A stretch of 64,000 nt of DNA from Microbacterium sp. LWO12-1.2 (lineage in GTDB: Bacteria > Actinomycetota > Actinomycetes > Actinomycetales > Microbacteriaceae). The notes under the pieces were generated by a model. It ran no database searches. It was not told the DNA's origin and saw only the letters and a list, made by a program, of their open reading frames with translations. The position numbers and the translations under genes are program-made. Location: contig NZ_JBEGII010000001.1 of assembly GCF_040675875.1 (NCBI RefSeq), forward strand, positions 2,790,001 to 2,854,000, given 5' to 3'. Positions 43,629-51,123 of the stretch are shown one piece after another (the stretch's first letter is position 1; every line of letters begins with the position of its first letter).

Positions 43629-44378
43629 GTGATCGCGCTCGAGCCGTGGGCCTGGGCGGCGCTCGCCCTCGCCGCGGTGACGATCGGCATCTCCAAGACC
43701 GCACTGCCCGGTGGCAGCATCCTCGCCATCGCGCTGTTCGCGACCGTGCTGCCGGCGCGCACCTCCACGGCCGCGATGCTGCTCCTGCTGATCGTCGGCG
43801 ACGTGTTCGCGCTCATCACCTACCGACGCCATGCGCACTGGCCGACCCTGCTGCGCCTGGCGCCTGCGGTCGTCGCGGGACTGCTCGCGGGATTCGCGTT
43901 CCTGGCGCTCGCGGGCGACGGCATCGTGCGCCGCGCGATCGGTGTGATCCTGCTGCTGATGATCGCGGTCACGCTGTGGCGGCGGTGGCGGCAGAATCGT
44001 GTCGAGGCCACGGCTCCCGCGCCGGGTGGCCTCGTGCTCTCCGGGGTCTACGGCACGCTCGGCGGATTCACGACGATGGTCGCGAACGCCGGCGGGCCGG
44101 TCATGTCGATGTACTTCCTCGCCACCCGCACTCCGGTGCAGGTGTTCCTGGGCACCTCGGCCTGGTTCTTCGCGATCATCAACCTGATCAAGGTGCCGTT
44201 CCTGGCGGGCCTCGGTCTCTTCGAGGGACACGTACTGCTGATGGATGCCGCGCTGGCCCCGCTCGTCGTCATCGGCGCACTCGCCGGCATCCGCCTGGCC
44301 CGGCGCATGGATCAGCGCCTGTTCGACCGCATCGTGATCGCCCTGACCATCGCGGGCGCGCTGTATCTGCTGTTCTGA
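43629..44378 (+). CDS. TauE/SafE (TSUP) family membrane transporter
   Basis: 249 residues, start GTG at 43629; the ATG at 43615 runs into a stop. About eight hydrophobic helices are arranged as two repeats. The first begins ISKTALPGGSILAIALF, and the second contains LGGFTTMVANAGGPVMSMYFLATRTPVQVFLGTSAWFF, the family signature. Members export sulfite, sulfolactate, taurine-derived or other small anions. It is co-transcribed with the KDPG-type aldolase, so it may export an organic acid or sulfonated product from that route. This link is an inference. Confidence 0.9.
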   Translation: MIALEPWAWAALALAAVTIGISKTALPGGSILAIALFATVLPARTSTAAMLLLLIVGDVFALITYRRHAHWPTLLRLAPAVVAGLLAGFAFLALAGDGIVRRAIGVILLLMIAVTLWRRWRQNRVEATAPAPGGLVLSGVYGTLGGFTTMVANAGGPVMSMYFLATRTPVQVFLGTSAWFFAIINLIKVPFLAGLGLFEGHVLLMDAALAPLVVIGALAGIRLARRMDQRLFDRIVIALTIAGALYLLF

Positions 44379-44414
44379 GGGATCACGCCTTCACACTCGA
44401 CGTGCGCCGCCCCC

Positions 44415-45245
44415 TCAGTCCAGGAAGATATCGGGGAACAGGGCACTGTCGGGCGTGCCGGGGATCGCGGCGTAGCCCGAGAAGTCGGTGACCCCGTCCG
44501 CCTCGAGCACGTCTTCCACGATCAGCGTCTGCCCGGTGTACTCGCGCGCCGGCTTGAGCAGCACCGCGTACGCGGCATCCGCGTAGATGTCCGGCGTGCG
44601 ACTCGCGGCCATGACTTTGTCTCCGCCGAGCAGGTTCTGCACGGCGGCGGTCGCGATCGTGGTGCGTGGCCACAGGGTGTTCGCCGCGATGCCGTCGCGC
44701 GCGAACTCCGCCGCGAGGCCGAGCGTGGCCAGCGTCATGCCGAACTTCGCGAGCGTGTAACCGGTGTGTGCACCGAGCCACTTCGGGCTGGGGTTGAGCG
44801 GCGGCGAGAGCGACAGGATGTGCGGGTTCTCGGCATCCTTGAGGATCGGAACCGCGGCGCGCGAGAGCATGAACGTCCCGCGCACGTTGACGTCCTGCAT
44901 CAGGTCGTACTTCTTCGCACCCAGGTCGAGCGAGCGCGACAGGTCGATCACGCTGGCGTTGTTGATGACGATGTCGATGCCGCCGAACTCGCCCTGCGTC
45001 TTCATGACCGCTTCGGTGATGTCGTCGTCATCACGCACGTCGCCCACGATCGGCAGCGCCTGCCCTCCGGCGGCGCGGATCTGCTCCGCCGCGGTGTGGA
45101 TCGTACCTTCGAGCTTCGGATGCGGGGTGTCGGTCTTCGCGAGCATGGCGATGTTCGCGCCGTCGGCCGCAGCACGCAGCGCGATCGCGAGGCCGATGCC
45201 GCGGCTTCCGCCCGACATCAGGATGGTCTTGCCTGCCAGAGTCAT
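44415..45245 (-). CDS. SDR oxidoreductase (HSDL2-like)
   Basis: 276 residues. The N-terminus is KTILMSGGSRGIGLAIALRAA, followed by the long LAKTDTPHPKLEGTIHTAAEQI insertion characteristic of the HSDL2/peroxisomal-type SDR group. It also has NNAS (VINNASVIDL), catalytic Ser in ILSLSPPLN and Tyr/Lys in GYTLAKFGM. The SDR motif TGG is replaced by SGG. It is probably NADP-linked and may act on acyl or steroid-like ketones. It lies 29 bases after the next SDR gene on the same strand and could be co-transcribed with it. Confidence 0.85.
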   Translation of the reverse strand: MTLAGKTILMSGGSRGIGLAIALRAAADGANIAMLAKTDTPHPKLEGTIHTAAEQIRAAGGQALPIVGDVRDDDDITEAVMKTQGEFGGIDIVINNASVIDLSRSLDLGAKKYDLMQDVNVRGTFMLSRAAVPILKDAENPHILSLSPPLNPSPKWLGAHTGYTLAKFGMTLATLGLAAEFARDGIAANTLWPRTTIATAAVQNLLGGDKVMAASRTPDIYADAAYAVLLKPAREYTGQTLIVEDVLEADGVTDFSGYAAIPGTPDSALFPDIFLD

Positions 45246-45274
45246 GGTTCTCCTTGCGTGCGGGGGATGACGGT

Positions 45275-46033
45275 TTACTTCGGCGCCATGCGGATGGCGC
45301 CGTCGAGACGGATCGTCTCGCCGTTGAGGTAGCCGTTCTCGACGATGTGCTGCACGAGCGCGGCGTACTCGTCGGGGCGACCGAGGCGTGACGGGTGCGG
45401 CACCTGCTGCCCGAGCGAGTCCTGCGCTGCCTGAGGCAGGCCCATCAGCATCGGGGTCTCCATGATCCCGGGGGCGATCGTGCAGACGCGGATGCCGTAG
45501 CGGGCGAGTTCGCGCGCTACCGGGATGGTCATGGCGTGGACGGCCCCCTTGGAGGCCGCGTAGGCGGGCTGGCCGATCTGTCCGTCGAAGGCCGCGACAC
45601 TCGCGGTGTTCACGATCACGCCACGGTCGCCGTCGAGGGGCTCCTGCTGCGCGATCACGGCGGACGCCTGAGACAGCACGTTGAACGTGCCCACCAGGTT
45701 GATGCGCACCACGCGCTCGAAATCGGCGAGCACCGCGGGGTTGCCTTCGCGGTCGAGCACCTTCGCGGGTGGCGCGATGCCGGCGCAGTTCACGACGATG
45801 CGCAGCGGGGCGGCGGCCTGCGCGGTGGCGACGGCGGCCTGCACCTCGTCGACGCTGGTGACGTCGGCGGGCACGAACGCGCCTCCGAGCTCATCAGCGA
45901 TCGCTGCGCCCTGCGAGGAGGGGAGGTCGACGATCGTGACATGTCCTCCGGCCGCGACGATCCGCCGGGCGGTGGCGAGCCCGAGTCCCGAGGCTCCGCC
46001 GGTGATGAGCGCACCCTGGCCGCTGATCTGCAT
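45275..46033 (-). CDS. SDR, 3-hydroxyacyl-CoA dehydrogenase type II-like
   Basis: 252 residues from the ATG at 46033, after a GAGGGAGAAC ribosome site. The cofactor motif is TGGASGLG, then NCAG (VVNCAGIAPP), catalytic Ser in NTASVAAFDG and YAASK. The segment GTFNVLSQASAVIAQQEPLDGDRGVIVNTASV and the ending NGYLNGETIRLDGAIRMAPK resemble the HSD17B10/3-hydroxy-2-methylbutyryl-CoA dehydrogenase group. It may take part in short-chain acyl-CoA or branched amino-acid oxidation. A -10 box TATCCT at 46076-46071 with TTGGCT upstream is a plausible promoter. Confidence 0.88.
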   Translation of the reverse strand: MQISGQGALITGGASGLGLATARRIVAAGGHVTIVDLPSSQGAAIADELGGAFVPADVTSVDEVQAAVATAQAAAPLRIVVNCAGIAPPAKVLDREGNPAVLADFERVVRINLVGTFNVLSQASAVIAQQEPLDGDRGVIVNTASVAAFDGQIGQPAYAASKGAVHAMTIPVARELARYGIRVCTIAPGIMETPMLMGLPQAAQDSLGQQVPHPSRLGRPDEYAALVQHIVENGYLNGETIRLDGAIRMAPK

Positions 46034-46297
46034 CGTGTTCTCCCTCGAACGTCGTCGGCTGCTCTGTCCGAGGATAGTCGCGCGACGCAGTCTCAGCCAA
46101 CGTGAGCCTGAGTGGCAGTTGTCCGTTCGGGCCCGGTTCCGAATGTGCACGGGTACGGAGACGGATGGACGACACCCCGGGAGGGATCGGGATGTCACGG
46201 CGCGGCGACCCCGGCATCCGAAGTCATGCACGCCTGAGGAGACGAACGGCCCGAGAGGAGCGGGATGCCAGGATGGTCCGATCAGCTCCGCCCCGCG
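46034..46297. other. Gap holding the SDR promoter; otherwise no feature seen
   Basis: The left part holds the minus-strand promoter of the SDR gene (TTGGCT at 46100-46095, TATCCT at 46076-46071). The right part lies downstream of the ECF permease gene. I see no small gene, repeat or clear terminator in it. Confidence 0.4.
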
Positions 46298-47077
46298 TCA
46301 GCTCCAGACGAAGCGGAAGGTGCCCGCCACGACCGCGGCGGTGAGCGCGAGCGCCATGATCGCGATGCCTCCGAGCAGGGCGACGGCGTCACGCGGATGC
46401 AGTCGCGAGGGACGCGACCACGTGCGCGGGATGCCGGAGCCGAAGCCGCGGGCCTCCATCGCCAGCGCCAGCTTCGACCCTCGGCGCACCGCGAACACCA
46501 GCAGCACGAACGCCATCGAGAAGAACCGTCGCAGCACACCGCGGTCGCCCACGCCGCGCGCCCGGCGAGCCAGGCTCATGGTGCGCCAGTCGTCGAGGAA
46601 CAGCCCGAGCATCCGGGTGCCGGCGAGGATGCCGAGCACGAAGCGACTCGGCAGTTTCGCGACCTGGGCGAGGGCGTCCGCGAGCTGGGTGGGGTCCGTG
46701 CCGCCGAACAGCAGGATCGTGGGCAGCCCGAGCGCGATCACGCGCAGGCTGACCGCGATCGCCAGCGTGATCGAATCGTCGCTGATCGTCGCGAACCCGA
46801 ATGTGAAGTAGATGTGCCCGGCGGGTTCCGCGTACAGCAGCATGCTCACACCGGCGATCGGCGCGAAGATCACGATCGGCAGCAGCCGCTTCAGCACCGT
46901 GCGCAGCCGCAGACCGGTCAGGGGGAGACAGAGCAGCTGCAGTCCGATCGCGGCCAGAGCGCTCGTGACGTCGATCGACGCGAACAGCGGCACCGACAGC
47001 AGCACGGCGAGCACCAGCTTCGTCACCGGATTCACGCCGTCGAGCCATACGGTCCGCACGGTCTCGGTCGTGGTCAT
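46298..47077 (-). CDS. ykoC: ECF transporter transmembrane component EcfT (YkoC-type)
   Basis: 259 residues with about five hydrophobic segments. The two Ala-Arg coupling motifs of EcfT proteins are visible as SLARRARGVGDRG and LAMEARGFGSG. It couples the ATPase to the substrate-binding membrane component. Its start overlaps the stop of the ATPase gene (ATGA at 47074-47077), and it is the last gene of the riboswitch-controlled YkoE-YkoD-YkoC operon. Confidence 0.9.
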   Translation of the reverse strand: MTTTETVRTVWLDGVNPVTKLVLAVLLSVPLFASIDVTSALAAIGLQLLCLPLTGLRLRTVLKRLLPIVIFAPIAGVSMLLYAEPAGHIYFTFGFATISDDSITLAIAVSLRVIALGLPTILLFGGTDPTQLADALAQVAKLPSRFVLGILAGTRMLGLFLDDWRTMSLARRARGVGDRGVLRRFFSMAFVLLVFAVRRGSKLALAMEARGFGSGIPRTWSRPSRLHPRDAVALLGGIAIMALALTAAVVAGTFRFVWS

Positions 47078-48525
47078 GAGGCCACCGCCAGCTCGATGCG
47101 GTGCCCGCCGAGGTGCCGGATCACGGCGTCATCGTGCGTCACCGCGATGATCGATCGGCCACGTGCGATCTCCTCCTGCAGCAGGGCCACGAGCGAGATC
47201 CACCCGCGTCGGTCCTGTCCGAAGGTCGGCTCGTCGAGCACGATCACCTCCGGCGCCCCCGCGAGCACTGTCGCCACGGACAGACGCCGTTTCTGACCGC
47301 CGGAGAGCGTGAACGGGTTGGCGAGGGCGAGCGGGGCGAGCCCCAATCGCTCCAGCAGCTCGTCGACGACGGCGTCGGTGCGGGCCTGATCCCAGCCGAG
47401 AGCGCGCGGACCGACCGCGAGTTCGTCCCGCAGCGTCTGCGCGAGGAACTGATGCTCCGGTTCCTGGAACACCATGCCGATACGGGTGAGCAGTTCGCGC
47501 GACGTCCAGCGGATCGGGCGCACTCCGCGACGCCCCGCGAGTTCGGGGGCGGCGCGCACCTCCCCCGCCTGCTCGGGGATGAGACCGGCGAGGGTCAGTG
47601 CCAGCGTGGACTTGCCCGCGCCGTTCGGGCCGGTGATGACGGTCGCATTGGCACGCGGCACGCGCAGATCGAGCCCCGACTGGACCACCACGCGCGGCTC
47701 CCGCGCGACCGCGAGACCGGATGCCGTGAGCACATCGGATGCCGCCACCCTCTCGAGCACGGGAAGGTCGATGCCCCGGTCGGGCACCCAGACCCCCGCA
47801 TCCGCGAGCGCAGCGCCGTGCTCGGCGAACACCCGCTCAGGAGCGCCATCCGCGAGCAGCCCGCCATCCGCGGCGAGCACGATGACGCGCGTCATCAGGT
47901 CGACCCAGATGGGGGTCCGATGCTCCACCACGACCAGCGTCGCTCGGCTCGCGGTGACGGCGCGCTCCACACTCGCTCGGACCTCGCGCACGCCCTCGGG
48001 GTCGAGGTTCGCGGTCGGTTCGTCGAGCAGCAGGAGACCGGGGCGCATCGCCAGCACGCCGGCGAGCACCAGCCGCTGCTTCTGTCCGCCCGACAGCGCC
48101 TTGGTCGGTCGCTGCAGCGGCACGTCGAGCCCGACCGCCTCCAGCGCCTCCGCGACGCGGGCAGGGATGTCGGATGCCGGGACGCCGAGGTTCTCGCATC
48201 CGAACGCCACATCGTCGCCGACCTGGGAGAGCACGATCCCGGCATCCGGATCCTGCAGTACCAGACCCACCTGTCCGCGTCGGGACTCGGGGGCGGCACC
48301 GTCTACGCGGAGCGAACCGGTGCGCTCGCCTTCGTCGTCGTCGCCGAGCACCCCGGCGAGACCCGCGAGCAGCGTCGACTTGCCCGCACCGGAGGCGCCG
48401 AGCAGCAGCACCCGCTCACCCGGCTCGATCGTGAAAGTCACGTCGGCGACCGCCGGGCGCTTCCGTCCGGCGTACCGCCAGCCCCAGCCCGCAGCCTGCA
48501 CGCGGGCCGGGGCGGCGAAGGTCAC
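47074..48525 (-). CDS. ykoD: ECF transporter ATPase with two ABC domains (YkoD-type)
   Basis: 483 residues, start GTG at 48525, two bases after the preceding stop. Two complete ATPase domains are fused. The first has Walker A GASGAGKST, signature ALSGGQKQRL and Walker B LLLDEPTANLD. The second has GPNGAGKST, TLSGGQKRRL and VIVLDEPTFGQD. Fused dual ATPases of this kind are the YkoD type used with YkoE/YkoC to import the thiamine precursor hydroxymethylpyrimidine or thiamine. The TPP riboswitch in front of the operon supports that substrate. Confidence 0.92.
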   Translation of the reverse strand: MTFAAPARVQAAGWGWRYAGRKRPAVADVTFTIEPGERVLLLGASGAGKSTLLAGLAGVLGDDDEGERTGSLRVDGAAPESRRGQVGLVLQDPDAGIVLSQVGDDVAFGCENLGVPASDIPARVAEALEAVGLDVPLQRPTKALSGGQKQRLVLAGVLAMRPGLLLLDEPTANLDPEGVREVRASVERAVTASRATLVVVEHRTPIWVDLMTRVIVLAADGGLLADGAPERVFAEHGAALADAGVWVPDRGIDLPVLERVAASDVLTASGLAVAREPRVVVQSGLDLRVPRANATVITGPNGAGKSTLALTLAGLIPEQAGEVRAAPELAGRRGVRPIRWTSRELLTRIGMVFQEPEHQFLAQTLRDELAVGPRALGWDQARTDAVVDELLERLGLAPLALANPFTLSGGQKRRLSVATVLAGAPEVIVLDEPTFGQDRRGWISLVALLQEEIARGRSIIAVTHDDAVIRHLGGHRIELAVAS

Positions 48526-48527
48526 GC

Positions 48528-49184
48528 TCAGACCTCGCGCGCGTGCTCTCGCCCGGCGGCGAAGCGGTTGAGAGCGCCGGTGACCGCGAGGGCGCGCACG
48601 AGCAGCCAGCCGACGACACCGGCAAGGATCGCACCGGACACGACGACGCTGACCAGGTAGATCGTGTTGAACTCGACCGACTTCAGGATGTTCGGCGAGC
48701 TGCCGTAGAACAGCTCGAACACCCAGGCCGCGACCGCGGCGCCGACACCCGCCAGAGCGGCGACCGCGATGCCGAAACGACGGTAGAAGAACAGCGCGAA
48801 GATGATCTCCGCGCCCAGTCCCTGCACGAGCCCCGAGAGGATGGTCGAGATCCCCCACACGTTGCCGATCAGCATCGACACGATCGCCGCGACGAGTTCG
48901 ACGACCAGCGCGGCGCCGGGCTTGCGGATCACGAGCCCACCGACGACTCCGCCGAGGAGCCAGATGCCGACGGCGATGCCGCCGAGGCCGGGGGTCAGGG
49001 CGTCGGCCGCGCCGAACCAGGCGTAGCCGATCGTGTTCCAGCCCCAGAACACGAGGCCGATCGCGACACCGAGAACAGCGGCGACGACGATGTCGACGAC
49101 GCGCCAGCGCCAGACCGGGGCACGATGAAGATCCTTCGAAGCGGCGGATGCCTGCTGCGCGGATGCGGACGTGGACGTACTCAT
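48528..49184 (-). CDS. ykoE: ECF transporter substrate-binding component (YkoE-type)
   Basis: 218 residues from the ATG at 49184. A soluble Ser/Ala-rich N-terminus precedes six hydrophobic segments. WRVVDIVVAAVLGVAIGLVFWGWN and LVQGLGAEIIFALFFYRRFG are typical of YkoE, the membrane protein that binds thiamine or its pyrimidine moiety. The start lies just below a TPP riboswitch, with ribosome site GGAGGAG. It is the first gene of the ykoEDC operon. Confidence 0.9.
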   Translation of the reverse strand: MSTSTSASAQQASAASKDLHRAPVWRWRVVDIVVAAVLGVAIGLVFWGWNTIGYAWFGAADALTPGLGGIAVGIWLLGGVVGGLVIRKPGAALVVELVAAIVSMLIGNVWGISTILSGLVQGLGAEIIFALFFYRRFGIAVAALAGVGAAVAAWVFELFYGSSPNILKSVEFNTIYLVSVVVSGAILAGVVGWLLVRALAVTGALNRFAAGREHAREV

Positions 49185-49193
49185 CTGAACTCC

Positions 49194-49277
49194 TCCCTGC
49201 GCTGGCATGACCCAGATCAGGTTCGACGGTCGAAGCGCGATTCGCTCCCTCTCAGCCCGGCTCGCCGGACTCCCGTG
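49194..49277 (-). promoter_or_regulatory. TPP riboswitch (THI element)
   Basis: The minus strand carries the hallmark core segments: CCGGGCTGAGAGGGAG (pyrimidine-sensor helix, CUGAGA) and, ~25 bases later, CGAACCTGATCTGGGTCATG (ACCUGAUCUGG and the closing strand), flanked by GGGA-type P1 sequences. The element ends right at the GGAGG ribosome site of ykoE, so thiamine pyrophosphate probably blocks translation start. Confidence 0.95.
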
Positions 49278-49368
49278 GTTGTGTTCCCGATCTTACCCAG
49301 TCGCGGCGCCGCCGTGTCTCCGGGTTGCATGAACGCGAATCGGTCGATGAATTCGGTAGCTTAGGCAA

Positions 49369-51006
49369 GTGACCGCTTCTGACCCTGCCGAGGCCACCGC
49401 CGCAGCTGCCCCCGGCGACGCCACCACCGGCGACGCTTCCCCGGCGGTTGCACCCGAGGCCCCGGATGCCGCGCCCGAGGCCCCGGCGGTCACGCCCGAG
49501 GCCCCGAATGCTGCGGCGCCGGAAGCTGTGGAAGCTGTGGAAGGCGACGACGAGGCGGTGATCCCGCCGGAGCCCCTCGCGGACGAGTTCCCCGCCGCCG
49601 ACGGCGCGGAGGCCACCGACATCCTCACTCCCGCCGCTGCGCAGTGGGCCGACGATGAGGCGCATGCCACGGCCCTGACGTGGGTGGATGCCGCGACCGT
49701 CGCCGGTACCTCTCCGGCTCCGACCTTCGATCAGACGACCGATGTCGAGCCTGGTGTCGCACTGATGCGCGGAGCGAAGCTCCGTCCGGCGATCGCGCGC
49801 CCCGGACTGCTGGTGCCGCTCGGCGTTCTGGCCGGTCTCCTCGCGACGTACGTCGGGGGTGCTCTGCTGTGGCCGCTGCACGAGGTCGCCCCGACCGTGG
49901 AATCCGTGGAGTTCACCACCGTGCCCGCGCCGGCCGCGACCGTGACCTGGCCGGCACAGGGCAGCGCGGCCGTCGGAATCGACGGCATGACGACGTCGGC
50001 GTCGATCCCCGACGCCGTGAGCATCGCCAGCATCACCAAGGTCGTCAGCAGCCTGATGGTGCTCGACCGCATGCCGCTGGCTCTCGGCGAGCAGGGCCCC
50101 GAGTTCTCCTTCACCTACCGCGACAGCCTCGACTACTGGTCGTACCGGCGGTCCGACCAGTCCGCGCTCGACGTTCCGGTCGGCGGAGTGCTGACCGAAT
50201 ACCAGCTCCTCCAGGGGACTCTGCTGGGGTCGGCGAACAACTACATCGATCGTCTCGCATCGGAGATCTGGGGGTCTGATCGGGCTTTCGCCGAAGCGGC
50301 GTCGATCTGGTTGCGCGATCGCGGCCTGTCCGGCATCACCATCGTCACGCCGTCCGGGTTCGACGAGCGCAACGTCTCCACACCGGAATCTCTCGTCGCG
50401 CTGGGCGAGTACGCGATGAAGAATCCGGTCTTCGCCCAGATCGTCGGCACGAAGTCGGTGGATCTTCCCGGAGCCGGCACTGTCGAGAACACGAACGGGA
50501 TGCTCGCCGACCCCGGCGTGGTCGGGATCAAGACCGGCACTTTGGTCGGCTGGAACCTGCTGACCGCCAAGGACGTGACCGTCGGCGACACGACAGTGCA
50601 CCTGTTCGCCGCCGTGCTCAACCAGGACGACGATGAGCAGCGCCTCGCCGCGACGCGGAGCCTGTTCGCCGAGGCCGAGGCCGCCCTGCAGGCCCAGCCG
50701 CCCGTCGTCCCCGAGGGCACGGTCATCGGGGAGGTCCGCACAGTGTGGGGCGAGAAGATCGATGTGATCGCTGATGCCGACGCCGACGTCATCCTCTGGA
50801 ACGGAGCCGTCGCCCAGGCGACCCCTGACTTCACGCTGAGCTCGGAGCGGGATGCCGGGCAGCAGATCGGAACCCTCACCACGGCCGGACCACTCAACAC
50901 GGCCACGACGTCCCTGGTTCTCGCCGATGACATCGAGGGTCCGAGTCCCTGGTGGCGACTGACCCACCCGCTCGAGCTGCTCGGACTCGACGCCCCTCAG
51001 GATTAG
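49369..51006 (+). CDS. D-alanyl-D-alanine carboxypeptidase-like protein (S11 family)
   Basis: 545 residues, start GTG at 49369. TAGCTT (49357-49362) six bases upstream implies a leaderless mRNA. The first ~140 residues are cytoplasmic, very rich in Ala, Pro and Glu. A membrane helix follows (LLVPLGVLAGLLATYVGGALLW), then the extracellular catalytic domain. Active-site motifs: SITK (SxxK) in SIASITKVVS, SAN (SxN) in GSANNYIDRL and KTG in GIKTGTLVG. It should trim peptidoglycan side chains. A strong hairpin follows the gene. The long acidic cytoplasmic tail is unusual for DacA-type enzymes. Confidence 0.9.
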   Translation: MTASDPAEATAAAAPGDATTGDASPAVAPEAPDAAPEAPAVTPEAPNAAAPEAVEAVEGDDEAVIPPEPLADEFPAADGAEATDILTPAAAQWADDEAHATALTWVDAATVAGTSPAPTFDQTTDVEPGVALMRGAKLRPAIARPGLLVPLGVLAGLLATYVGGALLWPLHEVAPTVESVEFTTVPAPAATVTWPAQGSAAVGIDGMTTSASIPDAVSIASITKVVSSLMVLDRMPLALGEQGPEFSFTYRDSLDYWSYRRSDQSALDVPVGGVLTEYQLLQGTLLGSANNYIDRLASEIWGSDRAFAEAASIWLRDRGLSGITIVTPSGFDERNVSTPESLVALGEYAMKNPVFAQIVGTKSVDLPGAGTVENTNGMLADPGVVGIKTGTLVGWNLLTAKDVTVGDTTVHLFAAVLNQDDDEQRLAATRSLFAEAEAALQAQPPVVPEGTVIGEVRTVWGEKIDVIADADADVILWNGAVAQATPDFTLSSERDAGQQIGTLTTAGPLNTATTSLVLADDIEGPSPWWRLTHPLELLGLDAPQD

Positions 51007-51059
51007 CCCGCGCACACGCCACGGATTCTCCTCTGCGCGGTGAGAATCTGCACAGCAAA

Positions 51060-51092
51060 GGGCCCCGCCCCGGATGTTCCGGGGCGGGGCCC
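51060..51092. terminator. Perfect GC-rich hairpin between carboxypeptidase and exporter genes
   Basis: GGGCCCCGCCCCGG (51060-51073) pairs with CCGGGGCGGGGCCC (51079-51092) around a five-base loop. It serves two convergent genes; no T-run follows. Confidence 0.85.
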
Positions 51093-51123
51093 TGCGTCTG
51101 GACATGCGCGGTCTGGCGGTTAC

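Noticed and set aside
44376..44417. TGAGGG...CCCTCA ends between convergent TauE and SDR genes as a fourth 58-bp repeat copy
   Set aside because: Only six bases at each end match, the length is 42 bp, and the conserved GACACGCCG arm is missing.
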